Of a stretch of 64,000 bases of DNA, positions 42,811 through 51,373 are shown in pieces. The notes under the pieces were generated by a model that made no database searches, was not told the origin of the DNA, and saw only the letters and a list, made by a program, of their open reading frames with translations. Each line of letters starts with the position of its first letter. Position 1 is the stretch's first letter. The position numbers and the translations under genes are program-made. Origin of the DNA: Methyloligella sp050110875. Lineage in GTDB: Bacteria; Pseudomonadota; Alphaproteobacteria; Rhizobiales; Methyloligellaceae. The stretch lies in contig CP188828.1 of assembly GCA_050110875.1 (NCBI GenBank), forward strand, positions 2,418,001 through 2,482,000, given 5' to 3'.

Positions 42811-44541
42811 GTGCTAGCACGCATGACGGCGACCGAAGCGACCGTTCGGCAAGACGGATATCGCAAATTCCCAGTATTGATCTCGACCGGCCTGTTGGTA
42901 GCCGCGTTCTCGCTGGCGCTGATGCAAGGTCCAGCCTTCGGCACAGAGACCGAAAAGGATAATCCGGCGAAAGATGCCGTCGCCGAAGCGGCGGCGAGCG
43001 CCGAGCCGATGACGCTTATCGTCTCCCTGGACGACCAGAAGGTCGACGTCTATCGGGGAACGAAGCTGATCACGAGCTCCAACGTCTCCACCGGCATGCG
43101 CGGCCATACGACCAAGAGCGGCGTCTTCACGGTGCTGGAGAAGAAGCGCCGGCATTATTCCAACCTGTATAACGGCGCGCCAATGCCGTGGATGCAGCGG
43201 CTGACCTGGTCGGGTACCGCGCTCCATGCCGGCGCTCTGCCGGGATATCCCGCCTCCCATGGCTGCATCCGCATGCCCTATAGCTTCGCGCCGAAGCTCT
43301 TCGAGATGACCGAGGTCGGCGAACATGTGGTGATTTCGCGCAATCATCCGAAGCCGCGGATGATCCAGCACTCCAAGCTGTTCCAGCCCCTGCCGATGCC
43401 GACCCCGCCAGTGGTTTCCAAGGAGGACCGCGCGAGGCAGAAGGCAGCCGTGGAAGAGGGCGATGCCCAAAGTCTCGCCGCGGCAGCGAGTCCTGTGATC
43501 TTGGCCAACGCTAAGGTGTCGGCCGATACGTCTGCTGCGACCAAGGACGCTGAAGCGGACACGAAGACCGATGTGGTCTCCGAGGAGAGTCCAAAGCGTC
43601 ATGCGGCGGATGTGAACGGCGACGAGCCACGCATTCACGCCGTTTCGAACAAAGGCGCCGATGTCGTCGATACCGACCACGCCATCGATCCTCGGGCCGG
43701 GTCCGGCTTGGCCCATGCTGTTTCGGATGAAGGCGCCGATCGCGGCACCGATCATGCCGTGAAGGTCGACCAGCCGATGTCCTTTGCCGCCAAAAAGCTG
43801 AACGCCGGCGGACTCAGCGCGGCGAACGAGGCCGCCGAGCCCCGCAATGAAGCCCCGCTGCGCATTCTCATCACCAAGACGACGAAGCGCGATCGCATTC
43901 GCGGCGTGCAGTTCCAGCTTGCCGATCTCGGCTATCTGGAGCCGCAGATGTTCGACGGGACCTTCGGCACGCTGACCATCGATGCGATCAAGAGCTTCCA
44001 GCGCGATCACGACATGCCGCCTTCCGGCGCGGTCACCGACGATGTCGTGAAAGCGATTTACGCGGCCAACGGCAAGGACATGCCGCCGAACGGCCACCTG
44101 TTCGTGCGGCGCGAGTTCGACCACGTGTATGACGTGCCGGCCGAGATCAAGCGCGAAGGCGAGGACCTCGGCACCCATGTCTTCACGGCGCTGAAGTTTT
44201 CTTCCGGGGATACCAAGGCTCCTTGGATGGCGGTCAGCACAAACGACGGAGATCCTTATGCGGCCCTCGATCGGGTCGAAATTCCCGAAGAGGCACGTCA
44301 GTGGATCTCGGAGCGGCTGACGCCCGGCTCCTCGCTGATCGTCGCCGATACCGCAGTCAATACCGCGGCCTTGCCGAAGGGTGCCGACTATGTCGTGCTG
44401 GCGGACGATCCCGGTAAGCCGGCCGCGCGTCCCGTGCAGGTGCAGTCGCGCCCGCAGCCGCGCGTGGAGCGGCGCTACTATTACGAGCCGCGACGGCGCG
44501 AGCGCCGGCGGACAGGCGGACCGTTCTGGTTCCGCTGGTAG
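42811..44541 (+). CDS. L,D-transpeptidase with peptidoglycan-binding domain
   Basis: L,D-transpeptidases make 3-3 cross-links or attach proteins to peptidoglycan. The 576-residue protein has an N-terminal membrane/signal segment (about 20-40), then the YkuD domain (about 65-190) with HAGALPGYPASHGCIRM, carrying the catalytic His and Cys. A low-complexity Ala/Asp-rich linker and a PG_binding_1 domain follow (about 365-430; LADLGYLEPQMFDGTFGTLT). A further segment (about 440-550; LGTHVFTALKF, LTPGSSLIVADT) resembles a second YkuD domain without its Cys. GTG 42811 has GGGAGGGG six bases ahead; ATG 42823 and ATG 42700 are alternatives. Confidence 0.9.
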   Translation: MLARMTATEATVRQDGYRKFPVLISTGLLVAAFSLALMQGPAFGTETEKDNPAKDAVAEAAASAEPMTLIVSLDDQKVDVYRGTKLITSSNVSTGMRGHTTKSGVFTVLEKKRRHYSNLYNGAPMPWMQRLTWSGTALHAGALPGYPASHGCIRMPYSFAPKLFEMTEVGEHVVISRNHPKPRMIQHSKLFQPLPMPTPPVVSKEDRARQKAAVEEGDAQSLAAAASPVILANAKVSADTSAATKDAEADTKTDVVSEESPKRHAADVNGDEPRIHAVSNKGADVVDTDHAIDPRAGSGLAHAVSDEGADRGTDHAVKVDQPMSFAAKKLNAGGLSAANEAAEPRNEAPLRILITKTTKRDRIRGVQFQLADLGYLEPQMFDGTFGTLTIDAIKSFQRDHDMPPSGAVTDDVVKAIYAANGKDMPPNGHLFVRREFDHVYDVPAEIKREGEDLGTHVFTALKFSSGDTKAPWMAVSTNDGDPYAALDRVEIPEEARQWISERLTPGSSLIVADTAVNTAALPKGADYVVLADDPGKPAARPVQVQSRPQPRVERRYYYEPRRRERRRTGGPFWFRW

Positions 44542-44574
44542 GACGACCGGCCGAGTGGCCGCTTGAGAAACATG

Positions 44575-44609
44575 AGGCCTGACGCCCAACGGCGCCAGGC
44601 CTTTTCCTT
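44575..44609 (+). terminator. Rho-independent terminator after the L,D-transpeptidase gene
   Basis: A 12-bp stem with one mismatch (AGGCCTGACGCC/GGCGCCAGGCCT), a 4-nt loop and a T-rich tail TTTTCCTT. It stands between the convergent L,D-transpeptidase and TetR genes. Confidence 0.75.
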
Positions 44610-44617
44610 GCCCGAGC

Positions 44618-45448
44618 CTAGCGAAGCCGCGGGGGCTCTCGGCTCGGATCCTGAACCCGCATCAGCTCCAGCACGTAATCGCGCAGGCTGTGGATCGCCC
44701 CTTTCGCATCGAAATCGGGCGCGATAACAGAGCGGACCATGACGCCATCGAGGTAGGTCGAGAAGAGTTCGATCATGCGATCGATCTCTTGCTGATCGAA
44801 TCGGCCATCGGTGCCCTTCTTCATGGCGGCGGCGAGAATGTCGTGCTCGGCCTCGTAGAACCGCTTGATAGCATCGTCGATGCGGGCCAACCGATTGGCG
44901 GAGCTCGCATAGTCCACGCTGATCTTCACGAATTTGCGGATCAGGTCGAGCTGCTCGATATGTGTCTCGAGCCAATTGGTGACGACCGTTTCGGGATCGG
45001 CATCGGGCGCGCGGCGCGCTTCGAATGCTTCCATGCTACGCTGGACGGCAGTCTCCACCGTATCGCGGAACAGATCCTCCTTGTCCCGGAAATAGTAGTA
45101 GATCATCGCCGTGTTGAGGCCCGTGGCCTGACCGATCTCCTTGATGGTGACGGCGGAGAAGCTCTTCTTCGCGAAAAGGTCGAGGGCGACGTCCCGGATA
45201 CGGCCCGCATTGTCCGAACCGCGCTGGACGTTGCGGCCGGCGGCGCCGGTCTTTCGCGCAGAGTCCATGGAAGACGGCTTAGGCCGGGCGTTGCCCGTCT
45301 TGGCGTTCCGGACAGATGCACCCGTCGGTGCTTTTTTCGGCGCCGCTTTTTTCGAGAGTGAAGCCGCACCTTTCCGGCCCGCCGTCTTCGGTTTTCGCGT
45401 TCTTTTATCCGTTCCGACGTTCTTGCCGTGCATTCCGTTTCCGCCCAT
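44618..45448 (-). CDS. TetR-family regulator with a long basic N-terminal tail
   Basis: The 276-residue protein has a TetR DNA-binding domain at about 80-130 (IRDVALDLFAKKSFSAVTIKEIG, then TGLNTAMIYYYFRDKEDLF) and a helical ligand domain after it. The first 75 or so residues are an unusual Lys/Ala/Arg-rich tail (KRTRKPKTAGRKGAASL, SKKAAPKKAPTG), like histone H1-type sequences, which could add nonspecific DNA binding. An ATG at 45268 would remove most of the tail. It is divergent from the tandem glutamine-synthetase genes and may control them through the palindrome at 45570-45585. Confidence 0.85.
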   Translation of the reverse strand: MGGNGMHGKNVGTDKRTRKPKTAGRKGAASLSKKAAPKKAPTGASVRNAKTGNARPKPSSMDSARKTGAAGRNVQRGSDNAGRIRDVALDLFAKKSFSAVTIKEIGQATGLNTAMIYYYFRDKEDLFRDTVETAVQRSMEAFEARRAPDADPETVVTNWLETHIEQLDLIRKFVKISVDYASSANRLARIDDAIKRFYEAEHDILAAAMKKGTDGRFDQQEIDRMIELFSTYLDGVMVRSVIAPDFDAKGAIHSLRDYVLELMRVQDPSREPPRLR

Positions 45449-45569
45449 CCCTCCTCACCCTAGCGAAGCGAATACGAATTTCCAGATTTTGTGACCGCGA
45501 AAATCGCGAAGCTCGATGATTGTGCAACTTTTGCCGAATCAGGCGCCATCACAGCCTGCCTCCGTAATT

Positions 45570-45585
45570 AATTAATGGATTAATT
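45570..45585. promoter_or_regulatory. AT-rich palindrome, candidate TetR operator
   Basis: AATTAAT-GG-ATTAATT is a perfect inverted repeat in the 217-bp gap between the TetR gene and the first glutamine synthetase gene, 81 bp before the latter's start. Its pure A/T arms stand out in this GC-rich DNA. Binding by the adjacent TetR protein is an inference from position. Confidence 0.45.
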
Positions 45586-45665
45586 GAGAGACCTGATGGC
45601 ATGCGGATTGCTTAGTCTCTTCCGGATTTCAACACGGGCACTATCCCGGGAAACGAAGGAAGGTC

Positions 45666-47021
45666 ATGAGCGACCACGCAAAGCGCCAACAGACGAAAGA
45701 CGAGCTCGAAGCCGCCGGCGTCAAATATCTCGCCGCCAGCTTCGTCGATATGCACGGCGTATCGAAAGCCAAGATGGTTCCGATCCACCACTACGACCGG
45801 ATGATGGAAGGGTCGGAGCTGTTCACCGGGGCGGCGCTGGACGGCGTGCCGCAAGAGGTGAGCGACGAGGAGGTCGCCGCGGTGCCGGATCCGGCCTCGG
45901 CGAAGATCCTGCCTTGGGACCCCGAGGTCGCTTGGTTCGCCTCCGATCTCCGCTGCGAGGGAAAACCCTTCGAAGCGGGCAGCCGCAATATTCTGAAGCG
46001 TGTGCTGGCCCAGGCAGAAGATACGGGCTACGGGCTCTATCTCGGCATGGAGGCGGAGTTCTTCGTGCTGGAAGATACGCCAGATGGCGGCTACGCGCCG
46101 GTTTCCCAGCGGCATCATCTGGAGAAGCCGGCCTACGACCTCTCCCGTCTGCTGGACAACAAAGCGTGGTTCGGTCCGCTCAGCGACGCCATGAATGGGC
46201 TCGGCTGGGGGCTCTATTCCTTCGACCACGAGGACGGGATCGGTCAGGTCGAGTTCGACTTCCGGTATTTCCCGGCCCTGGAGATGGCCGACAATTACGT
46301 CTTCTTCCGCATGATGGCGAACGAGATCGCGCGGCGGCACGGGGCCTTCGCGAGCTTCATGCCGAAGCCCTTCGGCGACCGGGCCGGCTCCGGCGCCCAT
46401 TACAACATGTCGCTCTACGATCTGGAGACGGGAAGCAATCTGTTCGCGGCGGATGACGATCCGCGCGGCAATCGTCTTTCCGCGCTCGGCTATCAGTTCA
46501 CGGCGGGCATCCTGAAGCATCTGCCGGCGATCTGCGCCGTCGTGGCACCGTTTGTGAATAGCTACAAGCGGCTGGTGAAGCAGGGCTCCATGTCGGGCTT
46601 CACCTGGGCACCGATCTTCTGCTGCTACGGCAACAACAACCGGACCAACACATTGCGCATACCGATGGAAGGCAAGCGGGTGGAGCTGCGCGCGGCGGAC
46701 AGCGCCTGCAATCCTTATCTCGGCGCGGCTCTCGTATTGGCGGCGGGGCTAGAGGGCATCGCGGAGGAGCTCGATCCCGGCGAGCCGCACACGGAGAACA
46801 TGTATCTCAAGACGCCGGAGGATCTGGCGAAGACCGGCATCGAGATGCTGCCCAAGACCCTCAACGAAGCGCTCGACGCCTTCGAAGCCGATCCACTCTG
46901 CAAGGCCGTGTTCGGCGAGGCGATGTTCTCCTCCTGGCTCGATTTCAAGCGCCAGGAATGGCTCGCCTACATGAACCACATCTCCGATTGGGAGCGAAAT
47001 CGGTATCTCAAATTTTTCTAG
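45666..47021 (+). CDS. glnT: Type III glutamine synthetase / GMAS-like ligase, copy 1
   Basis: The 451-residue enzyme belongs to the short type III group that includes rhizobial GlnT and gamma-glutamylmethylamide synthetase. Visible active-site elements are the metal-binding LGMEAEFFVLE and QVEFDFRYFP, the His in GAHYNMSLYD, NSYKRLVKQGSMSGFTWAP, and RVELRAADSACNPYLGAALVLAAGLEGI with its substrate-binding Arg residues. It should ligate glutamate to ammonia or an amine with ATP. No mgsABC-type methylamine genes are nearby, so the amine is uncertain. GGAAGG precedes the ATG. A close paralogue follows after 34 bp. Confidence 0.88.
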   Translation: MSDHAKRQQTKDELEAAGVKYLAASFVDMHGVSKAKMVPIHHYDRMMEGSELFTGAALDGVPQEVSDEEVAAVPDPASAKILPWDPEVAWFASDLRCEGKPFEAGSRNILKRVLAQAEDTGYGLYLGMEAEFFVLEDTPDGGYAPVSQRHHLEKPAYDLSRLLDNKAWFGPLSDAMNGLGWGLYSFDHEDGIGQVEFDFRYFPALEMADNYVFFRMMANEIARRHGAFASFMPKPFGDRAGSGAHYNMSLYDLETGSNLFAADDDPRGNRLSALGYQFTAGILKHLPAICAVVAPFVNSYKRLVKQGSMSGFTWAPIFCCYGNNNRTNTLRIPMEGKRVELRAADSACNPYLGAALVLAAGLEGIAEELDPGEPHTENMYLKTPEDLAKTGIEMLPKTLNEALDAFEADPLCKAVFGEAMFSSWLDFKRQEWLAYMNHISDWERNRYLKFF

Positions 47022-47055
47022 GCGATTGAGGGCGACAACACCGAGGGAGAGCAGT

Positions 47056-48402
47056 GTGAGCAAGGACTACCCTACGAAAGGCGACCTCGAGCAGGCGGGC
47101 GTGAAATATCTCGCCGCGAGCTTCGTGGACATGCATGGCGTGTCGAAGGCCAAGATGGTGCCGATCCACCACTACGAGCGGATGATGGAAGGGTCGGAGC
47201 TGTTCACCGGGGCAGCGCTGGACGGCGTGCCGCAGGAGGTGAGCGACGAGGAGGTCGCCGCAGTGCCGGATCCGGCCTCGGCGAAGATCCTGCCTTGGGA
47301 CCCCGAGGTCGCCTGGTTCGCCTCGGACCTGCGCTGCCAGGGAAGACCCTTCGAAGCGGGCAGCCGCAATATCCTGAAGCGCGTCCTCGCCAAAGCCGGC
47401 GAGAAGGGGCTCGGCATGAATCTCGGCATGGAGGCGGAGTTCTTCGTCTTCGAGGATACGGAAGATGGCGGCTTCGCGCCTGTCTCCAAGCGGCCGCAGC
47501 TGGACAAGCCCTGCTACGACTTGGTGCGGTTGCTCGACAACAAGCCGTGGCTACGGGATCTCGTGGAGGCGGTCGAGGAACTCGACTGGGGGCTCTACTC
47601 CTTCGACCACGAGGACGGCGTCGCTCAGGTGGAGCTCGATTTCCGCTATTTCCCGGTGCTGGAGATGGCGGATAATTTCGTCTTCCTGCGCATGATGGCG
47701 GGCGAGATCGCGCGGCGCCACGGCTATTTCGCGAGCTTCATGCCGAAGCCGTTGAGCGAGCGGAGCGGCTGCGGCGCCCATTACAACATGTCGCTGTACG
47801 ATCTGCATTCGGGCGACAATCTCTTCGCCACGGATCACGATCCGCGCGGCAACAATCTCTCCAAACTCGGCTATCAGTTCATCGCAGGCGTATTGAAGCA
47901 TCTGCCGGCGATCTGCGCCGTCGTGGCGCCGACGGTGAACAGCTATAAGCGGCTGGTGAAGCAGGGCTCCATGTCGGGCTTCACCTGGGCGCCGATCTTC
48001 TGCTGCTACGGCGACAACAACCGGACCAACACGCTGCGTATTCCACTGGAGGGGAAGCGGGTCGAGCTGCGCGCGGCGGACGGCGCCTGCAATCCCTATC
48101 TCGGCGGTGCGATGGTGCTGGCGGCGGGGCTGGAAGGCATCGCCCAGGCGCTCGATCCCGGGGAGCCGCACACGGAAAACATGTATATCAAGACGGAAGC
48201 CGAGCTCGAGGCGATGGGCATCGAGACGCTGCCCAAGACTCTGGAAGAGGCGCTGGATGCCTTCGAGGCCGATCCCCTTTCGAAGGAGGTCTTCGGGGAC
48301 GCGATGTTCTCATCCTGGCTGGATTTCAAGCGTCAGGAATGGCTCGCCTACATAAATCACGTCTCCGATTGGGAACAGGAGCGCTACTTGAAATTCTTCT
48401 AG
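47056..48402 (+). CDS. Type III glutamine synthetase / GMAS-like ligase, copy 2
   Basis: A 448-residue paralogue of the preceding gene, similar throughout, with near-identical DNA in places such as 45801-45955 against 47181-47335. All active-site stretches are retained (LGMEAEFFVFE, QVELDFRYFP, GAHYNMSLYD, RVELRAADGACNPYLGG). The differences lie mainly at residues about 110-175. The start is GTG 47056 with GAGGGAGAG before it. Two intact copies suggest hetero-oligomers or divided substrate range, or simply higher dosage. Confidence 0.88.
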   Translation: MSKDYPTKGDLEQAGVKYLAASFVDMHGVSKAKMVPIHHYERMMEGSELFTGAALDGVPQEVSDEEVAAVPDPASAKILPWDPEVAWFASDLRCQGRPFEAGSRNILKRVLAKAGEKGLGMNLGMEAEFFVFEDTEDGGFAPVSKRPQLDKPCYDLVRLLDNKPWLRDLVEAVEELDWGLYSFDHEDGVAQVELDFRYFPVLEMADNFVFLRMMAGEIARRHGYFASFMPKPLSERSGCGAHYNMSLYDLHSGDNLFATDHDPRGNNLSKLGYQFIAGVLKHLPAICAVVAPTVNSYKRLVKQGSMSGFTWAPIFCCYGDNNRTNTLRIPLEGKRVELRAADGACNPYLGGAMVLAAGLEGIAQALDPGEPHTENMYIKTEAELEAMGIETLPKTLEEALDAFEADPLSKEVFGDAMFSSWLDFKRQEWLAYINHVSDWEQERYLKFF

Positions 48403-48708
48403 GCGGCGCCCTTCGCGCCGTCACCGATCGGCGCCGCTTTGCTGACCCTTCCGCACCCGTGCGCCACTCGCGCTCCCATTTTGGGCTCCCTTGGCGGGGC
48501 GGAAGGGTCAGACCGAAACCTTCGGCACGCCAGTCTCGTGGGAGAGGCCGCATGCCGTCCTTGTCATACGGCCGCGGCAAATATTGCGGGCCGAAGCCAC
48601 GATACCTACCTTCCCCCGTAGGCGGTCTTCCGCCGCCCACCTTCCCTGCGGATCGAACCTACGGTTCAGCGAGGATTTCCTCTCAGTCCAGACTTCAAGG
48701 AGAATGCC
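48403..48708. other. 306-bp intergenic region with small hairpins
   Basis: No gene is supported here. A short hairpin GGCGC-CCTTC-GCGCC follows the glutamine synthetase stop, and GGCGG-TCTT-CCGCC occurs near 48622-48635. Neither has a T-tract. The last bases carry AAGGAG before the aldo/keto reductase start. A structured leader is possible, but I recognise no riboswitch class. Confidence 0.5.
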
Positions 48709-49584
48709 ATGTCGACGACACCATCGGCAGCCGCGTCCGGCCAATTCAAGATCGGCGACATCACCGTGAACCGGCTCGGTTTCGGCGCCATGCGCATCAC
48801 CGGCGAAGGCGTCTGGGGAGACCCGAAAGACCCGGAAGAGGCGAAGCGTGTGCTGAAGCGGCTGCCCGAGCTCGACGTCAACTTCATCGACACGGCCGAC
48901 AGCTACGGCCCTTTCGTCAGCGAGGATCTCATTCACGAGGTCCTCTACCCCTATAAGGACATGCTGATAGCCACCAAGGGCGCCTTCACGCGCCATGGAC
49001 CGGCAGTCTGGAGAGTCGTCGGACGGCCGGAATATCTGCGGCAATGCGTGCTGATGAGCCTGCGACGGCTCGGACTCGAGCAGATCGGTCTGTGGCAGCT
49101 CCACCGGATCGATCCGAAGGTGCCGGCGGAAGAGCAATTCGAAGTCATCGCCGAGATGCAGAAGGAAGGGCTGATCCGCCATGTGGGGCTGAGCGAGGTC
49201 TCCGTGGAGGACATCAAGGCGGCCCAGAAATACTTCCCCGTGGTGACGGTGCAGAACGAATACAATCTGGTGAACCGCAAGAGCGAGGACGTGCTCGATT
49301 TTTGCGAGACCGAAGGCATCGGCTTCATTCCATGGTTCCCGCTCGCGGCGGGCGACCTGGCCAAGGACGGCTCCGTGCTGGACGGGATCGCCAAGCGGCT
49401 CGAGGCAAGCCCCAGTCAGGTGGCACTGGCCTGGACCCTGAAGCGCAGCCCGGTAATGCTGCCGATTCCGGGGACCAGCAAGGTCAAGCATCTGGAAGAG
49501 AACGTGGCGGCCGCATCGCTCGAGCTGACGGATGAGGATTTCGAAGCGCTCGACGCGCAAGGCAGGGAAGCGGCGGCGGCTTAG
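48709..49584 (+). CDS. Aldo/keto reductase
   Basis: A 291-residue AKR enzyme with the TIM-barrel motifs in order: LGFGAMRITG, FIDTADSYG (catalytic Asp and Tyr), LIATKGAF (Lys), the LWQLHRIDPK His, and near the C-terminus IPGTSKVKHLEENVAA for NADPH binding. The catalytic tetrad Asp-Tyr-Lys-His is intact. It belongs to the branch with a GVWGDP insertion seen in rhizobial and actinobacterial oxidoreductases; the substrate is unknown. AAGGAG lies seven bases before the ATG. Confidence 0.93.
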   Translation: MSTTPSAAASGQFKIGDITVNRLGFGAMRITGEGVWGDPKDPEEAKRVLKRLPELDVNFIDTADSYGPFVSEDLIHEVLYPYKDMLIATKGAFTRHGPAVWRVVGRPEYLRQCVLMSLRRLGLEQIGLWQLHRIDPKVPAEEQFEVIAEMQKEGLIRHVGLSEVSVEDIKAAQKYFPVVTVQNEYNLVNRKSEDVLDFCETEGIGFIPWFPLAAGDLAKDGSVLDGIAKRLEASPSQVALAWTLKRSPVMLPIPGTSKVKHLEENVAAASLELTDEDFEALDAQGREAAAA

Positions 49585-49871
49585 CGGCTTTCCAATCGAC
49601 GTTTCAAGGAACGATGAGGCCGGTCATGCCTCTCGCTTGCGGAGGCAGCCATGGCCAGCATTCCGCAGACTGCCGCTTTCGACAGCTCGATCGCATTCCG
49701 GCCCTGCCGGAGGATGACATGATCCTTCCGGATATCGAGCAGATTGCCTAAGGGAAAAGAATGCCGAGACCTGCGCCATGTTTACGCCTCGACAAGCGGT
49801 GCCGCGGTATCGTCATTTTTGATCGTAATCGATAGAAATTCGGTCACGCTTTAGTCACCCGCCTCGGCTAG

Positions 49872-49895
49872 GGAACGGAAGAGCCGGGGGGCGTT
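49872..49895 (+). promoter_or_regulatory. Possible EcfG-type promoter with 15-base spacer
   Basis: GGAAC (49872-49876) and CGTT (49892-49895) are 15 bases apart, one less than the usual 16-17. It precedes the small gene at 49936 by 40 bp. The 351-bp gap (49585-49935) otherwise holds a 6-bp-arm hairpin near 49628-49648 and a 42-codon ORF (49626-49751) with no recognisable product. Confidence 0.3.
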
Positions 49896-49935
49896 TCGGA
49901 TCGATTCGATCGCTTTTTCGAGGATGCTTGGCGAA

Positions 49936-50229
49936 ATGAGCAATCCGGAGAACCCTACTCCGTCTTATATCCGGATCGGCAGCCGCCGCATTCGGGTGCC
50001 GCGCCGAAAATCGGTTCGGGTCGGTATGGCCCTGACGTTGATCATCAGCGGCATCCTGCCGACACCGCCTGGCCCGGTCTTCACCGTGCCGATGGGACTT
50101 GCGATCCTCTCGATCGATTATCCGCGGCTGCGCCGCTTCCGCCGTAAAGCCATCGTCCGGCTGGGACGCCGGCGGCGAGCGCGAAAAAGCGCCACCGTGC
50201 TCGGCGCTCCTGCCAATGTAAGCCTCTAA
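49936..50229 (+). CDS. Small membrane protein, PGPGW-like
   Basis: A 97-residue protein with a basic N-terminus, one or two hydrophobic segments (about 30-65) joined by LPTPPGPVFTVPMGLAILS, and a strongly basic Arg/Lys-rich end. The Pro-Gly-Pro turn between helices resembles the PGPGW family of small transmembrane proteins. The function is unknown. ATG 49936 is preferred over 49924, which lies directly on the GAGG. It converges with arsH, 18 bp apart. Confidence 0.65.
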   Translation: MSNPENPTPSYIRIGSRRIRVPRRKSVRVGMALTLIISGILPTPPGPVFTVPMGLAILSIDYPRLRRFRRKAIVRLGRRRRARKSATVLGAPANVSL

Positions 50230-50247
50230 CACCGGGCTCGGCGCGTC

Positions 50248-50955
50248 TCACATCGCTTTTAGGTCGGTGCGCGCCTCAAGTTCGGCAGCCTGCTCTTTGC
50301 GCTCGCTATAGCGGTCGGTCAGATAGCTGGCGCAATCGCGGGTCAGCAGGGTGAACTTGATCAATTCTTCCATCACATCGACAACCCGGTCGTAATAGGG
50401 GGACGGCTTCATGCGGCCGGCCTCGTCGAATTCCTGGTAGGCCTTGGGAACGGAAGACTGGTTGGGGATGGTGACCATCCGCATCCAGCGCCCGAGCACG
50501 CGCATTTGGTTCACGGCGTTGAAACTCTGGGATCCACCCGAGACCTGCATCACCGCCAGGGTGCGGCCCTGGGTCGGACGCACCGAGCCGACCGAGAGAG
50601 GAATCCAGTCGATCTGCGCCTTCAAGATCGCGCTCATGGCGCCGTGCCGTTCCGGGCTGACCCAGACCTGGCCTTCGGACCATTCGGAGAGACTCCGCAA
50701 CTCGGCGACTTTCGGGTGATCGGGCTCCGCCTCGTCTGGCAACGGCAGGCCGGAAGGATCGAACATCCGGGTTTCGGCACCGAAGCGGATTGCCAGCCGC
50801 TCGGCTTCCTGGGCGAGGAATCGGCTATAGGACCGTCTGCGCAAGGATCCATAGAGCAGGAGAATGCGCGGCGGGTGCGTCGAGCGGGCACCGGCGAGCC
50901 GGCCAGCATCGGGGATGCGCAAGACCGCCTCGCTGAGATTCGGAAGATCAGACAA
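50248..50955 (-). CDS. arsH: ArsH, organoarsenical oxidase / NADPH-FMN reductase
   Basis: ArsH is an FMN-dependent NADPH oxidoreductase that oxidises trivalent methylarsenicals and reduces other acceptors. The product has RILLLYGSLRRRSYSRFLAQEA (FMN phosphate-binding), LPLPDEAEP, GQVWVSPERHGAMS and VMQVSGGSQSFNAVNQMRVLGRWMRM, all ArsH marks. No good ATG gives the normal N-terminus; TTG 50955 yields a 235-residue protein of standard length starting SDLPNLSE, overlapping arsC by eight bases. ATG 50991 is the alternative. It is the last gene of the ars operon. Confidence 0.9.
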   Translation of the reverse strand: MSDLPNLSEAVLRIPDAGRLAGARSTHPPRILLLYGSLRRRSYSRFLAQEAERLAIRFGAETRMFDPSGLPLPDEAEPDHPKVAELRSLSEWSEGQVWVSPERHGAMSAILKAQIDWIPLSVGSVRPTQGRTLAVMQVSGGSQSFNAVNQMRVLGRWMRMVTIPNQSSVPKAYQEFDEAGRMKPSPYYDRVVDVMEELIKFTLLTRDCASYLTDRYSERKEQAAELEARTDLKAM

Positions 50956-51373
50956 GGCGCTTACCGGTGGTATCGACGACCGCCTCGCCATCTTCCTTGG
51001 TGAAGGCGCCTTTCTGCGCGCTCGGCAGGATGTCCAGCACCGTCTCGGACGGGCGGCAGAGCTTGGTGCCGCGTTCGGTAACGACAAAGGGCCGGTTGAT
51101 CAGGATCGGATGCTCCATCATGGCGTCGAGGAGCTGATCGTCGGTGAGGCTCTCGTCGTCGAGGCCGAGCTCCTCATAAGGCGTTCCCTTCCTACGGAGC
51201 GCTTCGCGCACGGTGAGGCCGGCATCGGCGATCATCGTCTTCAGCTCCGCCCGGGAGGGCGGCGTCTTCAGATATTCGATCACCGTGGGCTCGATGCCGG
51301 CATTGCGGATCATGGCCAGCACGTTGCGGGACGTGCCGCATTTCGGATTGTGATAGATCGTTGCCTCGCTCAT
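50948..51373 (-). CDS. arsC: Arsenate reductase, glutaredoxin-coupled type
   Basis: The 141-residue protein is an ArsC of the E. coli R773 type, which reduces arsenate to arsenite using glutathione and glutaredoxin. The catalytic cysteine lies in HNPKCGTSRNVL (Cys12), with LRRKGTPYEELGL and HPILINRPFV providing the arginines that stabilise arsenate. Its ATG overlaps the stop of the cytochrome b561 gene (ATGA, 51370-51373) and its own stop lies within arsH, so translation is coupled. This is the second, unrelated arsenate reductase of the operon. Confidence 0.95.
   Translation of the reverse strand: MSEATIYHNPKCGTSRNVLAMIRNAGIEPTVIEYLKTPPSRAELKTMIADAGLTVREALRRKGTPYEELGLDDESLTDDQLLDAMMEHPILINRPFVVTERGTKLCRPSETVLDILPSAQKGAFTKEDGEAVVDTTGKRLV

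Noticed and set aside
45666..48402. Methylamine utilisation cluster (GMAS with N-methylglutamate synthase).
   Set aside because: No mgs or mgd subunits are present around the glutamine-synthetase-like genes.
49626..49751. A 42-codon ORF in the gap after the aldo/keto reductase.
   Set aside because: No ribosome-binding site, and composition gives no sign of a real product.
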